A DNA stretch of 64,000 nucleotides from Trichuris trichiura (taxonomy: Eukaryota > Nematoda > Enoplea > Trichinellida > Trichuridae): contig JBAJFE010000035.1 in assembly GCA_037903355.1 (NCBI GenBank), positions 1-64,000 on the forward strand. The letters are read 5' to 3'. How positions within the stretch are numbered: the stretch's first letter is position 1; the number at the start of each line of letters is the position of its first letter. The notes below the pieces were generated by a model. That model made no database searches. It worked only from the letters and a program-made list of their open reading frames with translations, and had not been told where the DNA came from. The position numbers were made by a program, and so were the translations under genes. Shown here one piece after another: positions 14,211 to 24,689 of this stretch.

Positions 14211-14569
14211 TGTGGCAGATAACCCGGGGTTTAGCTCCGATAACAGTGGTTTGACCTAAGAGGGCAACGATACGAGAGCACTTGTCGTAAACAGCGCTGG
14301 GCGACGTTCCCCGTGCCCCATGACACGAAGCCTATGTCGAAAACAGGCATGGTCAACCAATGGCAGTGCGACCTGGCCAGACCCCGCGAACAGGACTATG
14401 AAAGGAGAAGGACGGACCACGCAGGGGTTGGTACGACCAGAAAGGTTGTGTGTTCGACGAGATCGTTGTTTATACTCAGTTCGTTAGTGTTCCTCAATAA
14501 AGACGAAGCAAAGCCTTTGCGTGCTAGCAGCCTTACGCGTCCATGTCCATACGTTGCATATAAACTACA
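14211..14569 (+). repeat. 5' LTR
   Basis: 359 bp with TG...CA ends. A poly(A) signal AATAAA lies at 14,496-14,501. The TATA-like site reads TATGAAAGG at ~14,397, whereas the 3' LTR has TATAAAAGG, so the 5' promoter of this copy carries a substitution in its TATA box. Confidence 0.95.
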
Positions 14570-14587
14570 AGCTATCGAGGCTCTACA

Positions 14588-15382
14588 ATGGAAGTGACAG
14601 GCGCTGCTACGTCGATGGACGTACGGATAATTCCCGAATTCGACGGCTCTGCTCATTCGGCAGCTGAGTGGTTTCGCAAGGCTGAATCTACTTGTCATTT
14701 ATGCGGAATCACGGTCGTCGTTCGAGTAATAGGGTTGCGGTTAACCGGCGCTGCGTTCGCCGTGTACGATAAGATGGCATCGGAGGACCAACGCAAGCTC
14801 GAGAAGGTTAAAGAGAAACTGCTCGCCGCTTTCGCTCCTGATCCATTTATGGCCTTCAGAGAATTCAAGGTGAGAAGAATGCGATTTAATGAAACGCCTG
14901 ATGGGTTCTTGGCTGGGCTTAGTGAACTGGCGTTGCTCGCCGGCGGCGTATCTGACAAGGTTTTAGCGAGCGCGTTCATTGATGGCTTACCAGAGCAAGT
15001 CCAAGAATCGTTGCTGGCTGGGGCTCGCATGGAGACCCTCTCGCTGGACGAATTGTTGACGCGTGCTCGTGCGATGTTGGCGAGAGGGCCACCCGGTAGC
15101 AGTGGACTCTCTGATCTGGCTGCCGCAGCTAACGGCTCGACCTCTGTGGCTCTTAACTCAGGATCCCACTATCGTTGTTACGCATGCGGTGGGATCAATC
15201 ACTTCGCCAGAGAGTGTCCGACACGAGGACAGGAAGCAAGTCAACCGATGCGTACTGACCAAAGAATGGACTGGCCACGTGGGCGCCGCCCAGTCCGTCG
15301 TTTGCGGAAGGAGCCCAGGCCCACGGAGTCGGGAAACGCGGACAGGGAGGAAGCTCTTGCGCCGGTTCCCTCCCGTCACTGA
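14588..15382 (+). CDS. gag: Gag polyprotein with CCHC zinc knuckle
   Basis: A 264-residue frame starts at the first ATG, 18 bp after the 5' LTR. The N-terminal ~190 residues are alpha-helical in character (capsid-like, with stretches such as FREFKVRRMRFNETPDG). They are followed by a single retroviral-type zinc knuckle, C197-x2-C200-x4-H205-x4-C210 (CYACGGINHFAREC), expected to bind genomic RNA in the particle. The C-terminal tail is basic and proline-rich. The last 41 codons overlap the pol frame, which lies in the -1 frame. A slippery heptamer inside the overlap suggests a Gag-Pol fusion made by frameshifting. No internal stop is seen, so the protein may still be made. Confidence 0.9.
   Translation: MEVTGAATSMDVRIIPEFDGSAHSAAEWFRKAESTCHLCGITVVVRVIGLRLTGAAFAVYDKMASEDQRKLEKVKEKLLAAFAPDPFMAFREFKVRRMRFNETPDGFLAGLSELALLAGGVSDKVLASAFIDGLPEQVQESLLAGARMETLSLDELLTRARAMLARGPPGSSGLSDLAAAANGSTSVALNSGSHYRCYACGGINHFARECPTRGQEASQPMRTDQRMDWPRGRRPVRRLRKEPRPTESGNADREEALAPVPSRH
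15331..15377 (+). promoter_or_regulatory. Programmed -1 ribosomal frameshift site and stem-loop
   Basis: The heptamer GGGAAAC at 15,331-15,337 is read in the gag frame as G GGA AAC, the classic X XXY YYZ phase. Slipping back one base enters the pol frame, which is open from 15,259 onward. Seven bases further on, GGGAGG (15,345-15,350) pairs with CCTCCC (15,369-15,374), and GAC/GTC extends the stem around one bulged A, with a loop of 18 nt. Heptamer, phase, spacer and stem all agree with a Gag-Pol frameshift signal. Confidence 0.8.
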
Positions 15383-18300
15383 ACGAGGCGCTGCCGACTG
15401 TGAACATACAAGTAGACGGGGTAGCTCGCTGCGCGTTGGTGGACAGCGGCTGCACGAGATGTATCGTCTATGCTCCCTGCTGCAGAAAATGGAAAAGGCA
15501 CCCGGTTAGCCTGAAAACGATCAGCGGCGACGAGCTGCGGTGTGTTGGATTGGGTCACGTCGAGCTCACGGTGCCTGGAGCACGCGCAACGGTGGTCGAT
15601 GTCATAGTTTCTGACCGAAGGCCACTTGGGTTCGACTTCGTACTAGGCATGAGCGCGATAAGGTCACTTGGAGGAGCTCTGCTGGACAGCGAAGGGCACG
15701 TGCAGTTCAATCCGTTTAGCAAGGCAACTTGCGCAGGCGCCGACACCGTAAGGAGCATTGACGAGAAGGATTTCACCGTGACCTACGACCCAAATGCGCG
15801 CTCGTGGACGGCTGCGTGGAAATGGGCAAATAGCAGTGCCCCAGAAGTCTTGCAGAACGCCAGAATAGAGTATCCGCCTGCTGCCGCAAGCCGATCAGCG
15901 TATGAAGAGGAACTGATGTTGTGGATCCGAAACGGTTGGTTAATTCCGTACGACGAAAGAAAGTTTGGACCAGCTCGAGCTCTCATTCCTCTCATGGCTG
16001 TTGTACAGCGCAACAAAGGCAAGGTACGTCCAGTGCTTGATTTCCGGGAACTGAATGCACACATTGATACATTCACGGCCAATAGTGACGTGTGTGCTCA
16101 GAAGTTGCGCGAATGGCGCAGACAAGGCATAGACGTATCAATTTTGGATTTGCACAAAGCATATCTACAGGTGCGCGTTGACAAATCGCTTTGGCCGTTC
16201 CAGACCGTGATACTCCATGGCCGGAGATACTGCTTGACCCGACTCGGCTTTGGCCTAAATGTGGCTCCAACTATCATGAAAGCCGTGGTCGGGCATGTGC
16301 TCTCACTCGCTCCCGATGTAAGGAAAGGGACTTCAGCGTACATTGACGACATCTTCGTCAACCAAAGAATCGTAAGCGCGGAAACGGTGAGAAGACACCT
16401 CGTCAGGTACGGATTAGCATGCAAGGACCCTGAGAAAGTCTCGGACGGCGCACGTGTGCTCGGCCTGAAAGCCTGGGGGGAGCGGGGCTCCCTGCGGTGG
16501 TCAAGAGGCAACGAAATGAGTGGTCCGCCCAAGAACCTGACTAGGCGAACAGTGTTCTCGTATTGCGGAGAACTAGTGGGGCACTACCCCGTATGCGGTT
16601 GGCTCAGGGCTGCCTCAGCCTTCGTCAAGCGGGAAGCGAATCGTGCAACGGAACGGTGGGACGAACCCATTCATGATGGCCGGATAAGAGTGCGGCTGAA
16701 CGAAATTGCTGACACTCTAGAGACAAACGACCCAGTGCACGGTAGATGGGACGTCTCAGGCAGCAAAGCCAGAATGTGGGTAGATGCTAGCATGCTAGCC
16801 TTGGGCGTTGCACTGGAAGTAGACGGTTCCATCATAGAAGATGGGACGTGGTTGCGCCCGTATGAGGAGGCTCGCCACATCAATATGGCGGAGCTGGATG
16901 CAGTGATCAAAGGCCTCAACCTTGCCCTCGCCTGGCGGATGAAGGAGATCGAGCTCATGACAGACTCTGTGACAGTTCACCGGTGGGTTGAAGATGGCCT
17001 GTCAGGCAAGACCCGGCTGCGAACGAAGGCGGCCAACGAGATGCTCATCCGACGCCGGATAGAGACAATACTGGCTCTGGTCAAAGAATACGACCTGAAA
17101 CTGACGGTCACCCTAGTACGATCGGCTGACAACAAAGCCGACACCCTAACCAGAGTCCCAAAGCGATGGTTAGCCCCCACGGAACCTAGTGAAAAAGCGG
17201 TCTGCGCCGCGGTGGACGGCGACATTTCGTCTGAACGCCTGATTGCAGAAGTGCATCGCGTTTCGGGCCATCCGGGCGTACGGCGCACGCTGTACTTTGC
17301 CCGCCGTCGTGACCCAAGGATATCCAAACGTGATGTCAGCAGCGTGGTGGGCAAGTGCGACATTTGCCGTTCTATCGACCCGGCTCCTGCAAAATGGAGG
17401 CATGGAGTGCTAGAGGTTCCCAGGCTGTGGCAAAGAGTTGGAATTGATGTCGCTCACTGCGGGAGTGAGCTATACCTAACTCTGATTGACTGTGGGCCCT
17501 CACGGTTTGCAATTTGGCGCCGTCTGCACCAACGCTCCAGCGCTGATGTCGTGCATCAGTTGGAATCAATTTTTTATGAGCGCGGCGCGCCTTACGAATT
17601 ACTAGCGGACAATGACACCGCATTCCGGAGTCGCGAGGTCGCTCAGCTGGCTGAACGATGGGGGACACGCCTCCGCTTCCGATGCGCTTATGCCCCAAGT
17701 GGGAACGGCATAATAGAGCGGTGCCATAGGACGGTCAAGGTGATCGCAGCAAGGGCAGGATGCTCAGCGCAGGAGGCAGTCTATCGGTACAATCTCATGC
17801 CACGGGATGATCGGTCGGCAGCCACCGCCCCCGCCAATGCAGTCTACCGATACACGATGAAGGACCGAAACGAAGCATCGGTTAGCAGCGATGCCCAGGC
17901 TTCGCACTGTCCTTATACGGTCGGGGACACCGTGTGGGTAAAGTCGCGCAGCGGGAGATGCGACGCCCGCTATGACGAGGGCTTAGTCACCAGGCTTGTC
18001 TCGGATCAGGCAGTGGAAGTCAATGGGGTGCCTCGCCACGTTCGCGACATCCGTCGCCGTGGATTCGTGCCGATCCCTCCTGCGAGACCGATGCCTAGCG
18101 CCGATGACGACGGCGATGTCAGTGGTCCCATTGCAGATTGGAGCAGGGAGCCAGCGGGCATTGTGATTGGCACCACTATAGAACGCCGACCCCTACATCA
18201 GCCCGCCTCTGAGCACAGAGCAACACAGGCCCAAGCAGTCCCGCGCCGTTCGACAAGGAGGCTCCGGCCTCGGCATTGTTCGCTTCAAGACTGTGTCTCT

Positions 18301-18603
18301 GGAGAAAGCTCCACGGTTGGCGAGCGCGTCCCGAGCAGCGCAGACGCAAGAGATCTGATGCCCACGCTAGCGCCAGACAGGGAAGACCGAAACATGCCCT
18401 TGGCAGAGACAGATGCCGGCATGACGGTACCTGAGTTAGAAGCACTCTCTGAAGCTCCCGAAGAAGAACAGGAGGGCTCCACAACGACGACCGCGGTGGC
18501 CGAACAGGTACTCGTACCAATGATGCCAGAACTACCTGACCAACCACCAGTGAGACGCAGCGCGCGAATTCGCCGACGCCGCTGCCGCATTAACAGTGAT
18601 TAG
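15337..18603 (+). CDS. pol: Pol polyprotein (protease, RT, RNase H, integrase)
   Basis: The frame is open from 15,259 and is entered near 15,337 after -1 frameshifting; no good independent ATG is needed. With residues counted from 15,400, the domains in order are: aspartic protease with DSG at 15-17 (LVDSGCTR); reverse transcriptase with the RPVLDFREL region and catalytic YIDD at 314-317; RNase H with D462, E498, D522 and D577/D581; integrase with the HHCC finger H619, H624, C653, C656 and the catalytic triad D683, D737, E773 (D-x35-E). A tail of about 200 residues is rich in proline and arginine. It has no stop or frameshift through 18,603. The product would copy the element's RNA and insert the cDNA. 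Ty3/Gypsy is the best fit; BEL/Pao motifs are absent. Confidence 0.93.
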   Translation, partial: RGQGGSSCAGSLPSLNEALPTVNIQVDGVARCALVDSGCTRCIVYAPCCRKWKRHPVSLKTISGDELRCVGLGHVELTVPGARATVVDVIVSDRRPLGFDFVLGMSAIRSLGGALLDSEGHVQFNPFSKATCAGADTVRSIDEKDFTVTYDPNARSWTAAWKWANSSAPEVLQNARIEYPPAAASRSAYEEELMLWIRNGWLIPYDERKFGPARALIPLMAVVQRNKGKVRPVLDFRELNAHIDTFTANSDVCAQKLREWRRQGIDVSILDLHKAYLQVRVDKSLWPFQTVILHGRRYCLTRLGFGLNVAPTIMKAVVGHVLSLAPDVRKGTSAYIDDIFVNQRIVSAETVRRHLVRYGLACKDPEKVSDGARVLGLKAWGERGSLRWSRGNEMSGPPKNLTRRTVFSYCGELVGHYPVCGWLRAASAFVKREANRATERWDEPIHDGRIRVRLNEIADTLETNDPVHGRWDVSGSKARMWVDASMLALGVALEVDGSIIEDGTWLRPYEEARHINMAELDAVIKGLNLALAWRMKEIELMTDSVTVHRWVEDGLSGKTRLRTKAANEMLIRRRIETILALVKEYDLKLTVTLVRSADNKADTLTRVPKRWLAPTEPSEKAVCAAVDGDISSERLIAEVHRVSGHPGVRRTLYFARRRDPRISKRDVSSVVGKCDICRSIDPAPAKWRHGVLEVPRLWQRVGIDVAHCGSELYLTLIDCGPSRFAIWRRLHQRSSADVVHQLESIFYERGAPYELLADNDTAFRSREVAQLAERWGTRLRFRCAYAPSGNGIIERCHRTVKVIAARAGCSAQEAVYRYNLMPRDDRSAATAPANAVYRYTMKDRNEASVSSDAQASHCPYTVGDTVWVKSRSGRCDARYDEGLVTRLVSDQAVEVNGVPRHVRDIRRRGFVPIPPARPMPSADDDGDVSGPIADWSREPAGIVIGTTIERRPLHQPASEHRATQAQAVPRRSTRRLRPRHCSLQDCVSGESSTVGERVPSSADARDLMPTLAPDREDRNMPLAETDAGMTVPELEALSEAPEEEQEGSTTTTAVAEQVLVPMMPELPDQPPVRRSARIRRRRCRINSD

Positions 18604-18618
18604 AAAATCAGGGGGGAG
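18604..18618 (+). promoter_or_regulatory. Polypurine tract
   Basis: AAAATCAGGGGGGAG ends exactly at the 3' LTR start and is the expected plus-strand primer site. It directly follows the pol stop codon. Confidence 0.8.
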
Positions 18619-18977
18619 TGTGGCAGATAACCCGGGGTTTAGCTCTGATAACGGTGGTTTGACCTAAGAGGGCAACGATACGAGAGCACTTGTCGTAAAC
18701 AGCGCTGGACGACGTTCCCCGTGCCCCATGACACGAAGCCTATGTCGAAAACAGGCATGGTCAACCAATGGCAGTGCGACCTGGCCAGACCCCGCGAACA
18801 GGACTATAAAAGGAGAAGGACGGACCACGCAGGGGTTGGTACGACCACAAAGGCTGTGTGTTCGACGAGATCGTTGTTTATACTCAGTTCGTTAGTGCTC
18901 CTCAATAAAGACAAAGCAAAGCCTTTGCGTGCTAGCAGCCTTACGCGTCCAAGTCCATACGTTGCATATAAACTACA
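18619..18977 (+). repeat. 3' LTR
   Basis: 359 bp, about 97.5% identical to the 5' LTR (about nine substitutions). It keeps an intact TATAAAAGG and AATAAA at 18,904-18,909. It is followed by the right CCTTT target duplication (18,978-18,982). Confidence 0.95.
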
Positions 18978-21900
18978 CCTTTATTCCCTCAAATTTTTTC
19001 GCCCGGCGCTTCGTAGATTTGGAGATACCGCGACATGCCCTCCTGGCATAGAGGAACGAATTTAAACGTAGAGCCTTGGGAACACGTGCAGTATGTTGCC
19101 CATTCAACGAGCATTACGCTCCTGAACAGCCAGCTTGCAAAGAGTTATTCCGGAGCGTAGAGGAGCGATTTGGTATTTTACCATCTTCGCGGTTTTGCGG
19201 CCGAGAACGGCAACGTTTAGCTTCCGGTCAATGTGCGATGGGTAGGAAATTTTGTGCGCTACTAGAATACGTCTTCCCAGCGTTGGGATTTAGAGCAATA
19301 ATTTTAAAACGGACTCAACCTGCAAAACACTTGTCTACTGTACCCATATTTAGAAAAGGACGTTTTCGACTCCGAAGCCGGCAAATTCCGATTGCATTCG
19401 ACGGGGCATCGCATTGCCTTTATTCCCTAAAACTTTTGGCGCCCGGCGCTTCGTAGATTTGGAGATATCGCGATATGCCCTCCGGGCATTGAGGAACGAA
19501 TTTAAACGTAGAGCCTTGGGAACACGTGCAGTATGTTGCCCATTCAACGAGCATTACCCTCCTGAACAGCCAGCTTGCAAAGATTTATTCCGCGGGGAAG
19601 AGTAGCGATTTCGTATTTTACCATTTTCGCGGTTTTGCGGGCGAGAACGGCAACGTTTAGCTTCCGGTCAAATTGCGATGGTTAGGAAGTTTTGTGCGCT
19701 AGTAGAATACGTCTTGCCAGCGTTGGGATTTAGAGCAATAATTTTAAAACGGACTCAACCTGCAAAACACTTGTCTACTGTACCCATATTCAGAAACCGA
19801 CGTTTTCGACTCCGAAGCCGGCGAATTCTGATTGCAGTCGACGGATCATCGCACGACCTTTATTCCCTAAAGAGTCTGGCGTTCGGCGCTGCGTAGGTTT
19901 GGAGATATCGCGATATGCCCTCCGGGCATAGAGGAACGAATTTAAACGTAGAGCCTTGGGAAGACGTGCAGTATGTTGCACATTCAAGGAGCATTACGCT
20001 CATGAACAGCCAGCGTGCGAAGATTCAATCCGGGGCGTAGAGGAGCGATTTTGTATTTTACCATTTTCCCGCTTTTGCGGGCGAGAACGGCAACGTTTAG
20101 CTTCAGGTCAATGTGTGATGGGTAGGAAGTCCTCCGCGCTACTAGAATACGTCTTGCCAGCGAGGGGATTAGGAGCAATAATTTTCAAATGAACTCAACC
20201 TGCAAAACACTTGTCTACTGTACCCATATTCAGAAACCGACGTTTTCGACTCCGAAGCCGGCGAATTCCGATTGGAATCGACGGGGCATCGCACGGCCTT
20301 TATTCCCTAAAGATTCTGGCGACCGGCGCTGCGTAGGTTTGGAGATATCGCGATATGCCCCCGGGCCATAGAGGAACGAATTTAAACGTAGAGCCTTGGG
20401 AACACGTGCAGTATGTTGCCCATTCAACGATCACTACGCTCCTGAACAGCCACCGTGCAAAGATTCTTTCCACGGCGTAGAGGAGGGATTTTGTATTTTA
20501 CCGTTTTCGCGGTTTTGCTTGCGGCAACGGCAACGTTTAGGTTCCGGTCAATGTGTGATGGGTAGAAAGTCCTCTGCGCTACTAGAATACGTCTTGCGAG
20601 CGTTAGGATTTAGAGCAATAATTTTCAAACCGACTCAACCTGCATAACGCTTGTCTGCTGTATCCATATTCAGAAAACGGCGTTTTCCACTCCGAAGCTC
20701 TAAATGCCGATTGCAGTCGACGGGGCATCGGACCACCTTTATTTCCTAAACATATTGGCGACCGGCGGTGCGTAGATTTGGAGATATCGCGATATGCCCT
20801 CGGTGCACAGAGGAACGAATTTAAACGTAGAGCCCTGGGAACACGTGAAGTATGTTGCCTATTCAACGAGCATTACGCTCCTAAACAGGCAGCGTGCAAA
20901 GATTCATTCCGGGGCGTAGAGGTGCGATTTGGTATTTTACCGTTTTCGCGGCTTTGCGGGCGGGAACGGCAACGCTTAGCTTCCGGTCAATGCGTGATGG
21001 GTAGAAAATGCTCTGCACTACAAGAATACGTCTTGCGTGCGTTGCGATTTAGAGCAATAATTTTCAAACGGTCTCAACCTGCAAAACACTTGTCTACTGT
21101 ATCCGTATTCGGAAAACGACATTTTCGACTGCGGAGCCCTGAAATTCCGATTGCAGTCGACGGGGCATCCGGCGACCTTTATTCCCTAAAAATATTGGCG
21201 ACCGGCGGTGCGTAGATTTGGAGATATCGCGATATGGCCTCCGGGCATAGATGAACGAATTTAAACGTAGAGCCTTGGGAACACGTGCAGTATGGTGCAC
21301 ATTCAAGGAGCATTACGCTCTTGAACAGCCAGCTTGCAAAGATTTATTCCGGGGCGTAGAGGAGCGAATTTGTATTTTACCGTATTCGCGCTTTTGCGGG
21401 CGAGAACGGCAACGTTTAGCTTCCGGTCAATGTGCGATGGGTAGGAACTTCTCTGCGCCTACTAGAATACGTCTTGCTAGCGTTGGGATTGAGAGCAATA
21501 CTTTTGAAACGGACTCAACCTGCAAAACACTTGTCTACCGTACCCATATTCAGAAAACGACGTTTTTGATTCCGAAGCCGGCAACTTCCGATTGCAGTCG
21601 ACGGGGCATCGCATAGCCTTTATTCCCTGAAAATTTATGCGTCCGGCCCTCCGTAGATTTGGAGATATCGCGATATGCTCTCCGGGCATAGAGGAACGAA
21701 TTTAAACGTAGAGCCCCGGGAACACAGGCAGTATGTTGCCCATTCAACGGACATTACGCTCGTGAACAGCCAGCTTGAAAAGATTCATTCCGGGGCGTAG
21801 AGAAGCGATTTGTTTTTTTACAATTTTCGCGGTTTTGCGGGCGAGAACGGCAACGTTTAGCTTCCGGTCAAATCGTGACGGTTAGGAAATTTTGTGCGCT

Positions 21901-22436
21901 ACTAGAATACGTCTTGCCAGCGTTGGGATTTAGAGCAATAATTTTAAAACGTACTCAACCTACAAAACACTTGTCTACTGTACCCATATTCAGAAAACGA
22001 CGTTCTCGATTCCGAAGCCGGCAACTTCCGATCGCAGTCGACGGGGCATCGCATTGCCTTTATTCCGTAAAACTTTTGGCGCCCGGCGCTTCGTAGATTT
22101 GGAGATATCGCGATATGGCCTCGGGGCATAGAGGAACGAATTTAAACTTAGAGGCTTGGGAACACGTGCAGTATGTTGCCCATTCAAGGAGCATTACGCT
22201 CTTGAACAGCAAGCTTGCAAAGATTTATTCTGCGGCGTAGAGGAGCGATTTCGTATTTTACCATTTTCGCGGTTTTGCGGGCGAGAACGGCAACGTTTAG
22301 CTTCCTGTCAGTATGCGATGGGTAGGAAATTTTGTGTGCTACTAGAATACGTCTTGCCAGCGTTGGGATTTAGAGCAATAATTTTAAAAGCGACTCAACC
22401 TGCAATACACTTGTCTACTGTACCTATATTCAGAAA
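18978..22436 (+). repeat. Satellite array, subfamily B, right part
   Basis: About eight monomers of the B type resume in phase after the retrotransposon. Several have drifted; for example, monomers near 20,100-21,300 share CGTCTTGCGTGCG-type changes and mixed A/B features. The block grades into the more divergent C type at ~22,436. Confidence 0.94.
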
Positions 22437-24637
22437 AGGAAGTTTTTGGCGAAGAAGCCCGCAACCTTCGGTTGCAATCAACGGCACCGAATAGCCTATA
22501 TTACCTGAAAATTTTGGCAGCTAGCGATCCGTAGTTTTTGAGATATTGCGATATGCCTTGGGGGAATAGAGGAACGAATTTAAACGTAGAGCGTTGGAAA
22601 CACATCTATAATGTCGACCACCCAACGTGCATTATCCACGTGAACAGCTGCCGTGCAAAGATTCTTCCCAAGGCGTAGGGGGAGCAAGCTTGCATTTTAG
22701 CATTTTCGGGACTTCCTGGCCTAGAAGAGAAACAAACAGCTGTCAGTTAAATCGTGATCGTTTCCAAATTCTGTGGGCTACTAGAATACGCCTCGAAAGC
22801 GTTGGGATTTTGAACAATAATTTTAAAAGCGACTCAACCTGCAATACACTTGTCTGCTGTACCTATATTCAGAAAAGGAAGTTTTCGGCGAGGAAGCCAG
22901 AAACGTTCGGTTGCAATCAACGGGGCACCGAATGGCCTATATTACCTGAAAATTTTGGCAGCTAGCGATCCGTAGTTTTTGAGATATTGCGATATGCCCT
23001 CGGGGAATAGAGGAACAAATTTAAACGGAGAGCGTTGGGAACACATCTAGAATGTCGACCACCCAACGAGCATTACCCACGTGGACAGCTGCCGTGCAAA
23101 GATTGTTCCCAAGGCGTAGGGGAGCAATTTTGCGTTTTAGCATTTTCGGGACTTCCTGGCCGAGAAGAGAAACAAACAGCTTCCAGTTAAATCGTGATCG
23201 TTTCCAAATTCTGTGGGCTAGTAGAATACGCCTCGAAAGCGTTGAGATTTTGAACAATAATTTTAAAAGCGACTCAACCTGCAAGACACTTGTCTACTGT
23301 ACCTATATTCACAAAACGAAGTTTTTGTCGAAGAAGCCTGCAACTTGCGGTTGCAATCAACGGTGCACCGCATACCCTATATTACCTAAAAAGTTTGGCA
23401 GCTAGCGATCCGTAGTTTTTGTGATATTGCGATATGCACTCGAGGCATACAGGAACGAATTTAAACGTAGAGCGTTCGGAACGCATCTACAATGTTGACC
23501 ACCCAACGAGCATTACCCACGTGAACAGCTGGCCTGCAAAGATTCTTCCCAAGGCGTAGGAGAGCAATTTTGCATTTTAGCAATTTCGGGACTTCCTGGC
23601 CGAGAACAGAATCAATTAGGTTCCAGTTAAATCGTGATGGTTTCCAAATTCTGTGTTCTACTGGAATAAGCCTCGACAACGTTGGCATTTTGAACAATAA
23701 TTTTAAAAGCGACTCAACCTGCAATACACTTGTCCACTTTGCCCATATTCAGAAAGCGAAGTTTTTGGCGAAGAAGCCCGCAACCTTCGGTTGCAATCAA
23801 CGGGGCACCGCATAGCCTATATTACCTAAAAAGATTGGCAGCTGGCGATCCGTAGTTTTTGAGATATTGCGATTTGCACTCGAGGCATAGAGGAACGAAT
23901 TTAAACGTAGAGCGTTGGGAACACATCTACAATGTCGACCACCCAACGAGCATTGTCCACGTGAACAGCTGCCGTGCAAAGATTCTTCCCAAGGCGTAGG
24001 TGAGCAATTTTGCATTTTATCATTTTCTGGACTTCCTGGCGGAAAGCAGAAACAAATAGCTTCCAGTGAAATCGTGATCGTTTCCAAATTTTGTGGGCTA
24101 CTAGAATACGCCTCGACAGCGTTCGGACTTTGAACAATAATTTTAAAAGGGACTCAACCTGCGATACACTTGTCTACTGTACCTATATTCAGAAAACGAA
24201 GTTTTTGGCGAAGAAGCCCGCAACTTTCGGTTGCAATCAACGGGGCAGCGCATAGCCTTTATTACCTAAAAAGTTTGGCCCCTGGCGATCCGTAGTTTTT
24301 GAGATACTGCGATATGCCCTCGGGGAATAGAGGAACGAATTTAGACGTAGAGCGTTCGGAGCACATCTACAATGTCGATCACCCAACGAGCATTGCCCAC
24401 GTGAAGAGCTGTTGTGCAAAGATTCTTCCCATGGCGTAGGGGAGCAATTTTGCATTTTAGCATTTTCAGGATTTCCTGGCCGGAAACAGAAACAAATAGC
24501 TTCCAGTTAAATCGTGATGGTTTCCAAATTCTGCTGTCTACTAGAATACGCCTCGACAGCGTTGGGATTTTGAGCAATAATTTTAACAGCGACTTAACCT
24601 GCAATACACTTGTCTAGTGTACCCATATTCAGAAACG
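22437..24637 (+). repeat. Satellite array, subfamily C, forward block
   Basis: About five monomers at the array edge are strongly diverged from A and B: GCGACTCAACCTGCAATACAC, AAATCGTGATCGTTTCCAAA and AACAGCTGCCGTGCAAAGATT. The period stays at about 440 bp. Several monomers keep an 87-codon frame on the minus strand (e.g. 23,021-23,284, 23,461-23,724, 24,341-24,604) that begins with TTG and has no recognisable domain. Confidence 0.93.
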
Positions 24638-24689
24638 GTGCCCCGTTGATTACAATCGAAAGTTGCGAGCTTCTTTGCCAACAACTACG
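24638..24689. other. Inversion point between forward and reversed satellite blocks
   Basis: A forward monomer ends at TACCCATATTCAGAAAC (24,637). A reversed monomer starts near 24,690 with GTTTCCTTAATATGGATACA. The ~52 bp between them is reversed monomer sequence that lacks its mate. The arms on both sides run for about 2.1 kb each. Confidence 0.85.

Larger units (their letters stand above)
14211..18977 (+). mobile_element. Full-length Ty3/Gypsy-like LTR retrotransposon
   Basis: This 4,767-bp element is bounded by 359-bp direct LTRs that start TGTGGCAGATAA and end TATAAACTACA, and by a CCTTT target duplication. Internally it carries gag (14,588-15,382) and a long pol with domains in the order protease, reverse transcriptase, RNase H, integrase, which is the Gypsy order. 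Pol is one uninterrupted frame of more than 1,060 codons. The two LTRs differ at about nine positions, so the insertion is fairly young but not brand new. No env-like third frame is present. Placement in Ty3/Gypsy rests on domain order and RT/integrase motifs and should be confirmed by phylogeny. Confidence 0.95.

Noticed and set aside
14695..18590. Long antisense frames within gag and pol
   Set aside because: They mirror the codon use of the sense frames and show no domains.
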